A DNA stretch of 40,258 bases from Chloroflexota bacterium. GTDB taxonomy: Bacteria > Chloroflexota > Anaerolineae > Anaerolineales > Villigracilaceae. The position numbers and the translations under genes are program-made. Where the stretch lies: positions 1 to 40,258 of the forward strand of contig VGNO01000004.1 in assembly GCA_016865985.1 (NCBI GenBank), given 5' to 3'. Below are positions 22,855 to 30,408 of the stretch, one piece after another; positions within the stretch are counted from its first letter, which is position 1, and each line of letters starts with the position of its first letter. Below the pieces are notes generated by a model. That model saw nothing but the letters and a program-made list of their open reading frames with translations. It was not told where the DNA came from and searched no databases.

Positions 22855-24779
22855 CCTGCCTCTTTCGCATGGATTGGTTTCTGTGTCTGGCGTTCCATTT
22901 CAAGGATGACCCTTGCCACCTCTTCGATCGCCACCCGCTGCTTGCGGTACAGGTCGGCCTCGGACATCGCCAGGCGGTTGGCGACCTCGCGCACCTTGCG
23001 CCCCTCGACGAATTTCATTTCCAGGATGTTGCAGAGGATCCATTCTGCGGTAAAACGCCGGTCACCCTCCGGACGTACTTTATCCATCGCCCGGCGCAGG
23101 ATGGCACGCAAGGCGTTGGCGGGGTTGTCGTCATGTCTCTGCGACGCCTCCTGCACGACCCGTAATTGCATCAGGGGACTCTGGGTCAACTTGGGACCGC
23201 CCCAATAATGGGTCAGTGCATCCTTGACCCACGATGCCAGGTCGGAGTCCGGCGGCAGTTGATCATCAAGCAGGCTGGTCTTGCTGTCGAACCGTCCCAC
23301 CGCCCGCCAACGCTGGATCAGGTCCACCTGAGGGCGCAGGTCCGCCAGGGACTGGAACACACCCTGCTGCAGGCGGCGGTCCTGGAGCGCCTGGCTGGCA
23401 CGGCGGATGAGCAGTCGGAGCGCCTGGCGCTGTTCTGGCACCAGTTCCCGGCCGGGTACCCGTTCCACGCCCAACAAGCCCAACAAGACCGGGTCCTGCT
23501 CGCCCTGCCCGGTCTGGTGGAGCGGGAAGAGCCAGTAATCGCCCCAGGTGAATTCCTCTCCATTACCATTTCCGTGCGAGACGGCGACTTCGAGCGCCTC
23601 GACCAGGTTGGCATCCTTAAGGACGGGTGACGCGCCGGCTGCAACGATCAGCGACAGGTTCCCCTCGTCCAAAGCAGCGACGAAAGCCGAGGCGGACTGG
23701 AGGTGGTCGCGTAGAGCAGCCAGGACCGCCTCCAGGAATTGGCGCATGTCGCCCTGGGTAATGAGGCGCTCCTCCAGGTTTTGCAGCATCAGCAGGTCGC
23801 CGCGATCACGGCCGAAGAAGATCCAGCGCTCCCAGAGTGGGGCGACCATTGTGATGGTATGTTCCATCATCAGGACAGTGGCCACCATGGCAGCCGGCAC
23901 CGCGCCGGAATAGACCACACCGAAGAATTCACCGACCCGGCGGACGATGGTCATCACAGCCAGCGTCACCGAGGCAGTCACCGGGCCACGCATGATCCAC
24001 TTGAACAGGCGGCTCTTGACCACCCTGTCGGGCCAGGAGACGCCGAAGAAAGCCACTGCGTAGGCCATCACCACGATCAGCCCGCCGACCAGCAGGTTGC
24101 TGGTGGTGGCCAGGCCCCAGAATATGAAGGGGTGTTGGGCTGCCAGGCTGGAACCGTAGAGCAGGTAGGGGAAGGCGCCCAGGGCTGGGGAAGTGGCTCC
24201 CGCCAGCAGGTAGAGCATCCGGCGCCGGCCGGAGCGGGTGAGCGTGTGGCGGTAGGCGCGACCGAAATTGACCCAGGCCCAGACCATCGTGACGGCATAG
24301 AAGCCGGTGAAGACCTCTGTCCATACCGTCCGCTCGAGGTGTGGCGCAGGCTGCCCGTCCGTCTTCAGCGGTCCCAGCAGGTACCCGTTGGCCAGCAGGA
24401 GCAGGAAGGCAGCCGAAATGAAATAGATAATCCGCACAGCCACCCGCCGGCGGCCGCGCGAGGGGCGCCCGGTGGTCACCATCAGGGCATCCGAAAGGTG
24501 CAGGTAGGCGGCGGGCAGGAAAACGATCCCCAGCCACTCGCTGCGCAGCAAGAGGTCCACCAGCAGCGGATCGGTGGCCGTACTTTCGAGCGCTTCGGTG
24601 GTGAAGACCACCACCACGCACAGGAGGATGATGGCGAACGAACGCGCCACCCGGTCGAGCAGATTGAAGGTCAGGGAATAGAGAAACAAGGAGAACGCCG
24701 TGATGGCGATCCCGGCGGTCAGGATTTGGTTTATGGTGATGATCCCCGCCAACACGTCAGACATCCAACCAGTAAGCAT
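22851..24779 (-). CDS. Membrane sensor with 7TM-type region, GAF-like domain and C-terminal helix-turn-helix
   Basis: This 642-residue protein starts with about eight hydrophobic helices (residues 10-290), of the histidine-kinase N-terminal 7TM type (LYSLTFNLLDRVARSFAIIL, then WLGIVFLPAAYLHLSDAL). A GAF-like stretch follows at about 340-490 (LEERLITQGDMRQFLEAVLA, then FVAALDEGNLSLIVAAG). There is no histidine-kinase H-box or ATP-binding G box. Instead the C-terminus ends in a helix-turn-helix: KVREVANRLAMSEADLYRKQ (about 593-612). It therefore looks like a one-component membrane-bound regulator. The start ATG 24779 has GGAAGG upstream. It is translationally coupled to the S1 gene by GTGA. Confidence 0.75.
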   Translation of the reverse strand: MLTGWMSDVLAGIITINQILTAGIAITAFSLFLYSLTFNLLDRVARSFAIILLCVVVVFTTEALESTATDPLLVDLLLRSEWLGIVFLPAAYLHLSDALMVTTGRPSRGRRRVAVRIIYFISAAFLLLLANGYLLGPLKTDGQPAPHLERTVWTEVFTGFYAVTMVWAWVNFGRAYRHTLTRSGRRRMLYLLAGATSPALGAFPYLLYGSSLAAQHPFIFWGLATTSNLLVGGLIVVMAYAVAFFGVSWPDRVVKSRLFKWIMRGPVTASVTLAVMTIVRRVGEFFGVVYSGAVPAAMVATVLMMEHTITMVAPLWERWIFFGRDRGDLLMLQNLEERLITQGDMRQFLEAVLAALRDHLQSASAFVAALDEGNLSLIVAAGASPVLKDANLVEALEVAVSHGNGNGEEFTWGDYWLFPLHQTGQGEQDPVLLGLLGVERVPGRELVPEQRQALRLLIRRASQALQDRRLQQGVFQSLADLRPQVDLIQRWRAVGRFDSKTSLLDDQLPPDSDLASWVKDALTHYWGGPKLTQSPLMQLRVVQEASQRHDDNPANALRAILRRAMDKVRPEGDRRFTAEWILCNILEMKFVEGRKVREVANRLAMSEADLYRKQRVAIEEVARVILEMERQTQKPIHAKEAG

Positions 24780-24797
24780 GAAAACCTTCCAGAAGAC

Positions 24798-25337
24798 CTA
24801 TCTCAGCGCCCGGCAGAAGAACAGCGCCACATCCAGGGTGATATAGTAATGGTCATTATAACCGCAGAACTCGAAGCCCAACTTCTGCGCCAGGCAGAAG
24901 GCCGGGTTGTTCTTGGATGGGATCTCCAGCATCATCTGCCCGTTCTTGCGCTCCAACGCCCAGGCCTGGGCGGCGAAGACCAGGTCGGTGGCGATGCCGC
25001 GCCGCCGGTAACGCGGGGCGACCGCCAGATCGGTGACCCAGGCTGTGGCCGCCGCCATGCGGTCGGTCAGGCGCAGGTAACCCACCAGGTTTTCCCCGGC
25101 AACCGCGGTGAACATCCCCACCCGGCGGTTCCATTCGTCGGCCAGGGATTGGACCGGTCGCGGGTATGCGACGGCCACCGAGCGCGGCAGGCGGACCTGG
25201 CGGAAAGCGGCCTGCACCTGCCCGTCCTCGCGCCCGAGGTCCATCTGCCAAACATACTCGGAACCACAGGAATGGTCGAGCGCCATCAACCTGGGCAGGT
25301 CGGTCGCAATCGTGGCGCGGATCTTGATCTCTGACAT
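24798..25337 (-). CDS. GNAT family N-acetyltransferase
   Basis: This 179-residue protein is a GNAT: IKIRATIATDLPRLMALD at the start, VGYLRLTDRMAAATAWVTDL AV leading to the acetyl-CoA loop RYRRRGIATDLV (RRxGIA, residues about 113-119), and a closing NPAFCLAQKLGFEFCGYNDH typical of family motif B. The RimI-like end suggests a protein or small-molecule acetyltransferase, with an unknown substrate. It is cytoplasmic. It sits between the Ig-like membrane protein gene (8 bases away) and the membrane regulator gene (18 bases away). Confidence 0.88.
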   Translation of the reverse strand: MSEIKIRATIATDLPRLMALDHSCGSEYVWQMDLGREDGQVQAAFRQVRLPRSVAVAYPRPVQSLADEWNRRVGMFTAVAGENLVGYLRLTDRMAAATAWVTDLAVAPRYRRRGIATDLVFAAQAWALERKNGQMMLEIPSKNNPAFCLAQKLGFEFCGYNDHYYITLDVALFFCRALR

Positions 25338-25345
25338 CGTTCCAC

Positions 25346-26023
25346 CTATTCGCCCGTCACCCGCACCGGGATGGTGCAGGTCGGCAGGGCCTGGCCCTGG
25401 TTGTCGGTCACCACGAGGCGCAACAGGTAATCACCCGGCGCCAGGTTGGTCACATCCCATGCGCCTAGTTTTTCATCGTTTTTGGCTTTCCGCCCGGCCA
25501 GGATGGTGGACCATAATTCCGTGCCCTGCAAGGCGACTTCATACTTATAGAAGCCTAAGTTCGGGATATCGGCGGTGCCGATCACGTCGACCTGGCCGCT
25601 GATCGTCTGTCCGGGGCTGGGAGAAGTGATCATGATCTGGCCCAGGATGCAGCCGACCGCGCCGGGCGGGATGGTGGGGAGCGGCGTCCCGGCCATGCGG
25701 GTGGCCATTTGCGGCGAGAGGGTGTTGGTCGGCACCGTCAGGGACTGGACGGTGGGGGTCCCCAGCAGCAGCGAGGCCGACATGGATGGCGCCAGGAACG
25801 CCTCGAAGACCAGTTCCGTGACCGCCAGGATGACGATGATGACCAGCACAGCAATGGACTGGTTGATCCTCTTCTGGGAGAATTCCTTCTCCAGGCCGAA
25901 AACCGAATCGTTGCGCTCGCGCCTGTGACCCCAGAGTTTGCGCAGCGTCAGGAAGGCCCAAAGCGCCAGGAGAATATAGATCAGTGGCGCATAGGCGGCC
26001 AGCGCATTCAGGACGGCTGCCAT
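25346..26023 (-). CDS. Membrane protein with extracytoplasmic Ig-like domain
   Basis: This 225-residue protein has two membrane helices (AAYAPLIYILLALWAFLTL at residues about 9-27 and SIAVLVIIVILAVTELVFEA at 56-75) joined by a charged cytoplasmic loop (KLWGHRRERNDSVFGLEKEF). A Thr/Ser/Pro-rich linker (about 85-118) leads to an Ig- or FN3-like beta domain (about 125-222): ITSPSPGQTISGQVDVIGTA, then YKYEVALQGTELWS and LAPGDYLLRLVVTDNQGQ. Two cysteines, in VGCILG and PTCTIP, could close a disulfide outside the cell. I do not know a function. It starts three bases after the purine nucleoside phosphorylase stop and belongs to the same transcript. Confidence 0.78.
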   Translation of the reverse strand: MAAVLNALAAYAPLIYILLALWAFLTLRKLWGHRRERNDSVFGLEKEFSQKRINQSIAVLVIIVILAVTELVFEAFLAPSMSASLLLGTPTVQSLTVPTNTLSPQMATRMAGTPLPTIPPGAVGCILGQIMITSPSPGQTISGQVDVIGTADIPNLGFYKYEVALQGTELWSTILAGRKAKNDEKLGAWDVTNLAPGDYLLRLVVTDNQGQALPTCTIPVRVTGE

Positions 26024-26026
26024 GCG

Positions 26027-26857
26027 CTAGACCCGGCGCAATACGCCGCGAATGATGGATTCCAATTTCGGCGCCAGCACCTTGCCTGCCTCCAGTACTT
26101 CCTCGTGGTTGGTGACTGTATCCCCGTCGAGGTTGGCCTTGTTGCTGATACCCGACAGGCCGAGGACGCGCGTCCCACCGTGGCGCGCCGCCACCACCTC
26201 CGGGACGGTGGACATGCCGACCGCGTCGGCGCCAATGGCGCGCAGGAAACGCAGGTCGGCCGGGGACTCGAAAGAAGGTCCGCTCAAGCCGACGTAGACC
26301 CCCTCCCGGACGGGTATCCCGCTCCCCTCCGCTGCCTGGCGCGCCAACCCCCGCAGTTCCCGGTCATACGCCTGGCTCATGTCGGGAAAGCGCGGCCCGA
26401 ATTCGGGCAGGTTCGGCCCGACCAACGGGTTCAGGCCCATCATCCCGACCAGGTTGATGTGGTCCGTGATGAGCATCACGTCGCCGGGAACGAATTCCGG
26501 GTGGACCGCGCCGGCGGCATTTGTGACGATCAGGATGCCGATCCCCAGGCGCTGCATCACCCGCACCGGCAGGGCCACTTGCGGCATGGTGTAGCCTTCG
26601 TAATAATGGACGCGGCCTTGCAATGCCAGTACCTCCCGGCCTTCCAACCGCCCAGCGACCAGCCGGCCGACATGCCCCTCGACCGTCGCCAGCGGCCAAC
26701 CGGGCAGGTCGCCGAAGGGGATGATGTCCGCGTCCTCGATCAACCCGGCCAGGTCCCCCAACCCCGAACCCAGGATCATGCCCACAACCGGGCGGCGCCT
26801 GCTCCTCGAGCGGAGGATGGCGGCGATCTGGTCGATTTCTTCGATTGGGATTTGCAT
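26027..26857 (-). CDS. Purine-nucleoside phosphorylase
   Basis: This 276-residue trimeric-type (class II) purine nucleoside phosphorylase has VGMILGSGLGDLAGLI, FPFGDLPGWP-like GDLPGWPLATVEGHVGR, LQGRVHYYEGYTM, the base-site TNAAGAVHPEF and GDVMLITDHINL, and the late GMSTVPEVVAARHGG and LGLSGISNKANLDGD. It splits (deoxy)inosine and guanosine to the base and (deoxy)ribose 1-phosphate. The start is ATG 26857 (MQIPIEEID), with GGAG seven bases before it; a TTG at 26875 is less likely. It is the first gene of the eleven-gene leftward block. A TATAAT box lies at 26887-26892. Confidence 0.93.
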   Translation of the reverse strand: MQIPIEEIDQIAAILRSRSRRRPVVGMILGSGLGDLAGLIEDADIIPFGDLPGWPLATVEGHVGRLVAGRLEGREVLALQGRVHYYEGYTMPQVALPVRVMQRLGIGILIVTNAAGAVHPEFVPGDVMLITDHINLVGMMGLNPLVGPNLPEFGPRFPDMSQAYDRELRGLARQAAEGSGIPVREGVYVGLSGPSFESPADLRFLRAIGADAVGMSTVPEVVAARHGGTRVLGLSGISNKANLDGDTVTNHEEVLEAGKVLAPKLESIIRGVLRRV

Positions 26858-26886
26858 CGTTTTCTCCACTGACAAGTAATGCGTGA

Positions 26887-26892
26887 ATTATA
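26887..26892 (-). promoter_or_regulatory. -10 box for the purine nucleoside phosphorylase operon
   Basis: The minus strand reads TATAAT here, 29 bases before the ATG at 26857 and upstream of its GGAG. This is the only good -10 box seen before the long leftward block. No clear -35 is seen. Confidence 0.5.
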
Positions 26893-26934
26893 TCCCATGT
26901 ACCTTGGGGCGACGCCGGTTAGAAGCCTGCCAGG

Positions 26935-26963
26935 TTGCTGAAACGGTGAAAGTACAGTATATT
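26935..26963 (+). promoter_or_regulatory. Promoter for the DUF1684 gene (leaderless start)
   Basis: TTGCTG (26935-26940), a 17-base spacer and TATATT (26958-26963) form a promoter that ends six bases before the ATG at 26970. The message would begin at the start codon, with no Shine-Dalgarno site. The distance is the same as at the YgiQ-like gene. Confidence 0.6.
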
Positions 26964-26969
26964 TCAGCC

Positions 26970-27809
26970 ATGCCAACCAAAGCCCCCGACTACGAACAGA
27001 CTGTCCTGCAAAAACGCCAGCAGCGTGAACGCAACCTGGCCGAGAACGACAAGAGTTGGCTCTGCCTGGCGGGTCTCTTCCGCCTGAAGGAAGGGCGGAA
27101 CACCTTCGGCAGCGACCCGGCCAACGATATTGTACTTACGGGCAGCAGCATCCCGCCCAGGGTTGGAACCTTCACCTTGCAGAAGAATGAGGTCAGCGTC
27201 CGGGCCTCCCCCGGCGCGCCGCTGGCCTGCGAAGGGACGGCCGTCACCGCCCGCATCGTCCATACCGACCAGCACGAACACCCCGATTTCCTGACCCTCG
27301 GCAGCCACAGCCTGCTGGTCATCCAGCGCGGCGACCGCATCCTGATCCGCCATTGGGACAGCGAACATCCCAACCGGAAACAGTTCACCGGTCTGAAACA
27401 ATACCCGGTGAAGCCGCATTTCTGCATCAGCGCCGATTTCATCCATTACGACGAGCCGCGCCTGATCAAGATCACCAACGTCCTCGGAGACCAGAGCGAT
27501 GTCCCACATCCCGGTTATGCCGTCTTCACGCTGGACGGGGTCGAGTGCCGCATGGAAGCCATGGGCGACGATGACGGCTTGTATTTCAACTTCACCGATC
27601 TGACCAATGGCGATACCACATATCGCGGCGGGCGTTCGCTCGAAACCGGCCTGCCTGAGGGTGGTAAAGTAGCGCTCGATTTCAACCTGGCGCACAACCC
27701 GCCCTGCGCCTATACCGATTTCGCCACCTGCCCCCTGCCCCCGGAAGACAACCGGCTTGCCGTGCGCATCGAGGCCGGCGAACAGGCCTTCCCGCGCGAA
27801 CACGCCTGA
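26970..27809 (+). CDS. DUF1684 domain protein
   Basis: This 279-residue protein matches DUF1684 throughout: YEQTVLQKRQQRERNLAEND and KSWLCLAGLFRLKEGRNTFG at the start (the family's W.L.gL.wL..G.n.fGsd), then IRHWDSEHPNRKQFTGLKQY, VLGDQSDVPHPGYAVFTLDG, and the closing stretch ETGLPEGGKVALDFNLAHNP followed by CAYTDFATCPLPP. The NPPCAYTDFATCPLPP segment is the most conserved part of the family. No enzymatic role is established. No signal peptide is seen with the ATG at 26970, so it is predicted to be cytoplasmic. The start is chosen by the promoter and the family boundary. The deacetylase-like gene follows after 64 bases. Confidence 0.88.
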   Translation: MPTKAPDYEQTVLQKRQQRERNLAENDKSWLCLAGLFRLKEGRNTFGSDPANDIVLTGSSIPPRVGTFTLQKNEVSVRASPGAPLACEGTAVTARIVHTDQHEHPDFLTLGSHSLLVIQRGDRILIRHWDSEHPNRKQFTGLKQYPVKPHFCISADFIHYDEPRLIKITNVLGDQSDVPHPGYAVFTLDGVECRMEAMGDDDGLYFNFTDLTNGDTTYRGGRSLETGLPEGGKVALDFNLAHNPPCAYTDFATCPLPPEDNRLAVRIEAGEQAFPREHA

Positions 27810-27873
27810 ACATCCGCCCCAGCGACGCGCTGGGTCCCTGGGGGCATCCCATCCCGGCGCCGGAGGGAAGGCG

Positions 27874-28896
27874 ATGAAAGTGTTCCACACCGCTACCCAC
27901 GCCCTGCACAACCCACCCTGCGAAATCTACACAGCCGAAGAGCAGGTATCCTATGACGAGTCTCCCCTGCGGGTGGAGAGCATCCTTTCGGCATTGGAAC
28001 CGGCTGCATTCGAGATACTCGAACCACCCGATTCCGGCCTGGCGCCCATCCTCGATGTACACAGCCCTGCCTACCTGGAATACCTGCGGACCGCCTACCT
28101 GCGCTGGGAACCGTTCTCGCCGGTAAGGGAGATGGCATTCATCCCCTGCACACCGGCTTTTGAGGAACAGGTCATCGCCGGGGCAGCCCTGCCGGAGAGG
28201 AACGGGTTCTTCATGACCGACGACGCGGTCCCGGTCACAGGCGGGACCTATGCCGCCGCCCTGGCCGCCGCCCACTGCGCCCTGGCTGCCGCCGATTCAG
28301 TCCGTGAGGCGCCCGGAAAACCGGCGTTTGCCCTCTGCCGTCCGCCCGGCCACCACGCCGGGCGCGAGACCTGCGGCGGCTACTGCTTCCTGAACAACGC
28401 CGCCATCGCCGCCCGGCGCCTCGCCCGCCATGGCCGGGTTGCCATCCTGGACATCGATTACCACGCCGGGAACGGCACGCAGGATATTTTCTACGAGTCG
28501 GACGAGGTCCTGACCGTCTCGATTCACGCCGACCCGGACGAGGCCTACCCGCGCTTCGCCGGTTTCCCCGATGAAACCGGCAGCGGACCCGGGGCAGGTT
28601 TACACAAAAATTTCCCCCTCCCCCCCGGCACAGGCGACGCCCCCTACTTGGAGACCCTGGCCCGGGCGTTGGACTGCATCGGCGCTTTCGATCCGGCGCG
28701 CCTGGTGGTATCGGCCGGAATGGACATCTACGAACACGACCCGCTCGGGGATTTCAGGATCAGCCGGGATGGGATCGCCGCCATCGGCAGGCGGATCGCC
28801 GCCACCCGCCTGCCGGCCGCCATCGTCCTGGAAGGCGGCTATAATATCGCGGAACTCGGCCTGAACATATCTGCCCTGCTGTCGGGATGGCAGTAG
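27874..28896 (+). CDS. Histone deacetylase family protein (acetylpolyamine amidohydrolase-like)
   Basis: This 340-residue protein has the arginase/deacetylase fold of class II-like bacterial deacetylases. Key motifs are RPPGHHAGRE (tandem histidines of the charge relay), DIDYHAGNGTQDIFY (zinc-binding Asp and His), VSAGMDIYEHDPLGDF (second zinc Asp) and LEGGYN (tyrosine that polarises the carbonyl). It removes acetyl groups from polyamines, lysines or small molecules. The size and the AYLEYLRTAYLRW opening fit acetylpolyamine amidohydrolases, but the substrate is not certain. The start ATG 27874 is preceded by GGAGGGAAG. The gene is followed after 16 bases by the SH3b amidase gene. Confidence 0.92.
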   Translation: MKVFHTATHALHNPPCEIYTAEEQVSYDESPLRVESILSALEPAAFEILEPPDSGLAPILDVHSPAYLEYLRTAYLRWEPFSPVREMAFIPCTPAFEEQVIAGAALPERNGFFMTDDAVPVTGGTYAAALAAAHCALAAADSVREAPGKPAFALCRPPGHHAGRETCGGYCFLNNAAIAARRLARHGRVAILDIDYHAGNGTQDIFYESDEVLTVSIHADPDEAYPRFAGFPDETGSGPGAGLHKNFPLPPGTGDAPYLETLARALDCIGAFDPARLVVSAGMDIYEHDPLGDFRISRDGIAAIGRRIAATRLPAAIVLEGGYNIAELGLNISALLSGWQ

Positions 28897-28912
28897 CCAG
28901 ATTGGAGCGACC

Positions 28913-30016
28913 ATGACCCAGAATATCGTCACCGCCAATGCCCTCTCGGTGCGCGCCGGCCCCGGGACGCAATTCCGCATCACCGGCTATGTCCGGTTGA
29001 ACGACACCGTAGAAGTATTCGAAGCGTCCCCGGATGGGCTGTGGAAGAAAGTCCGCACCCCCGAAGGCCTGACCGGTTGGTGCTCGGCGCGTTACCTGGC
29101 CGTCACCGCCACCGGCGGCGAGACTGAAACGGCGCCGGAGAATGCCGCCGGCAAGTACTACGTCACCGCCCGCGGACTGGTGATGCGGGAAGGGCCGCGC
29201 ACCACCTACCGCATCGTGGCCTACCTGAGCCAGGGCGAGATCGTGGACGCCCTCGGTTTCTCGGCGGATGGGATGTGGGTCAACCTGCGGAAACATAACG
29301 GCATCACAGGCTGGTCTTCGAGCGTCTACCTGGCAAAACTATCGCAGGGCTCCCCGGCCCCCGGCGCTGCCGAGACAGGCCTGCACCGCGCCATGATGGA
29401 TAAACTGAACATCCGTGAAGGCGCCGGGGCGGGATTCCGGATCGTAGGGGAACTGGCGCTGGAAGAGACGGTCGACGCGGTGGAAATCTCGCCCGACAAG
29501 GTCTGGCTGAAAATCGTGACCGCCCGCGGGCTGAGGGGCTGGTGCTTGCGGGATTTCCTGGTCAGCCTGGGCGCGGAGGGGCGGGTGCAGGCGCATGAAG
29601 AATACCCCTGGCTCCCGATTGCCTTCGGCGAGTTTGGGATGCGCGAATTCCCCGGAAGTCCCGACAATCCCCGTATCCTCGAATACCTGAACAGTACGGT
29701 CCTGGAATCCAAGTACGATTACCTGCCCGACGAGACCGACTGGTGCGCGGCCTTCGTCAACTGGTGCGTCGAGAAGGCCGGGATCCCGAGCAATAATTCC
29801 CCGATGGCTGTCTCGTGGACGCGTTGGGGGAGGCCCCTGGCCGTGCCGCGCCGCGGCTGCGTGGTCACCTTCAAATGGGATAATGGCGGCTCGCATGTGG
29901 CCTTCTACCTCGGCGAGAGCGGCGCCTACATCCATGCCCTGGGGGGCAACCAGAACGACGCGGTCTGGATCAATTCCTATAAAAAAGTGTACGCAAGCAG
30001 TTACCGGGCGTACTAG
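28913..30016 (+). CDS. Protein with three bacterial SH3 domains and a CHAP-like amidase domain (TIGR02594 type)
   Basis: This 367-residue protein has three SH3b domains at about 4-62, 83-142 and 157-220, each with the pattern LxVRxGPGTxxxIxG ... GLTGWCS.RYL. The C-terminal domain (about 228-367) resembles the TIGR02594 cysteine amidase/peptidase family: YPWLPIAFGEFGMREFPGSP, DETDWCAAFVNWCVEKAG with the likely catalytic Cys, GSHVAFYLG with the likely His, and ALGGNQNDAVWINSYKK. Such enzymes cut peptidoglycan peptides or amides. There is no signal peptide or membrane segment, so access to the wall would need lysis, a non-classical route, or an intracellular role. It could be a domesticated phage lysin; no other phage gene is near. 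Confidence 0.85.
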   Translation: MTQNIVTANALSVRAGPGTQFRITGYVRLNDTVEVFEASPDGLWKKVRTPEGLTGWCSARYLAVTATGGETETAPENAAGKYYVTARGLVMREGPRTTYRIVAYLSQGEIVDALGFSADGMWVNLRKHNGITGWSSSVYLAKLSQGSPAPGAAETGLHRAMMDKLNIREGAGAGFRIVGELALEETVDAVEISPDKVWLKIVTARGLRGWCLRDFLVSLGAEGRVQAHEEYPWLPIAFGEFGMREFPGSPDNPRILEYLNSTVLESKYDYLPDETDWCAAFVNWCVEKAGIPSNNSPMAVSWTRWGRPLAVPRRGCVVTFKWDNGGSHVAFYLGESGAYIHALGGNQNDAVWINSYKKVYASSYRAY

Positions 30017-30228
30017 CGACATCGCTGAAAGCATCTCCATACAATCGGCTCCTTATTGCCGGACACCCCTGTCTCCTGGTAGGGCTGGGTGATCGATAGG
30101 AGGCAGAGTGGGCATATCCGCTTTCCCATGCCATGCTGGCATAACCTTCTCCGAGACATTCTCATGGGAACCGACCAACCATGACGAGGCCGGACCACCG
30201 GTCTCCATGGAATCCTGACTCGCACATA

Positions 30229-30257
30229 TTGACTTCTCCCGACTTTTCGCGAATAAT
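30229..30257 (+). promoter_or_regulatory. Promoter for the BNR-repeat protein gene
   Basis: TTGACT (30229-30234), a 17-base spacer and AATAAT (30252-30257) form a promoter inside the 392-base spacer before the gene. The leader would be about 145 bases long. The remainder of the spacer (30017-30228 and 30264-30408) holds small imperfect palindromes only; I see no riboswitch or small gene that I can support. Confidence 0.5.
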
Positions 30258-30408
30258 ACATACGAGCATTGGTCACCCTCATCAGGAGGCGTCATAACAA
30301 TCCTGAGTGCACTCATCGAGCCTTCCGCCCATTCCGATAGAATGGACATACTGTACTCCCCCCTGTCGGAACCTGGGCAGGCTCATATGGTCGAGAGAAG
30401 GAGGAGGC

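Noticed and set aside
23739-25334. A 531-codon plus-strand open frame over the membrane regulator and GNAT genes
   Set aside because: It covers two unrelated minus-strand genes plus their spacer and reads as His/Gln/Gly-rich low complexity, as expected for an antisense frame in GC-rich DNA.
25709-26872. A 387-codon plus-strand open frame over the Ig-like and phosphorylase genes
   Set aside because: It is an antisense shadow with Arg/Gln/Asp-rich low-complexity sequence.
28913-30016. Prophage assignment for the SH3b-amidase gene
   Set aside because: No other phage-like gene, integrase or att-like repeat is near; the neighbours are ordinary metabolic genes.
30264-30408. Possible riboswitch in the leader of the BNR-repeat gene
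   Set aside because: I could not match the leader to the conserved cores of c-di-GMP, cobalamin, TPP, SAM or glycine riboswitches; only small, imperfect palindromes are visible.
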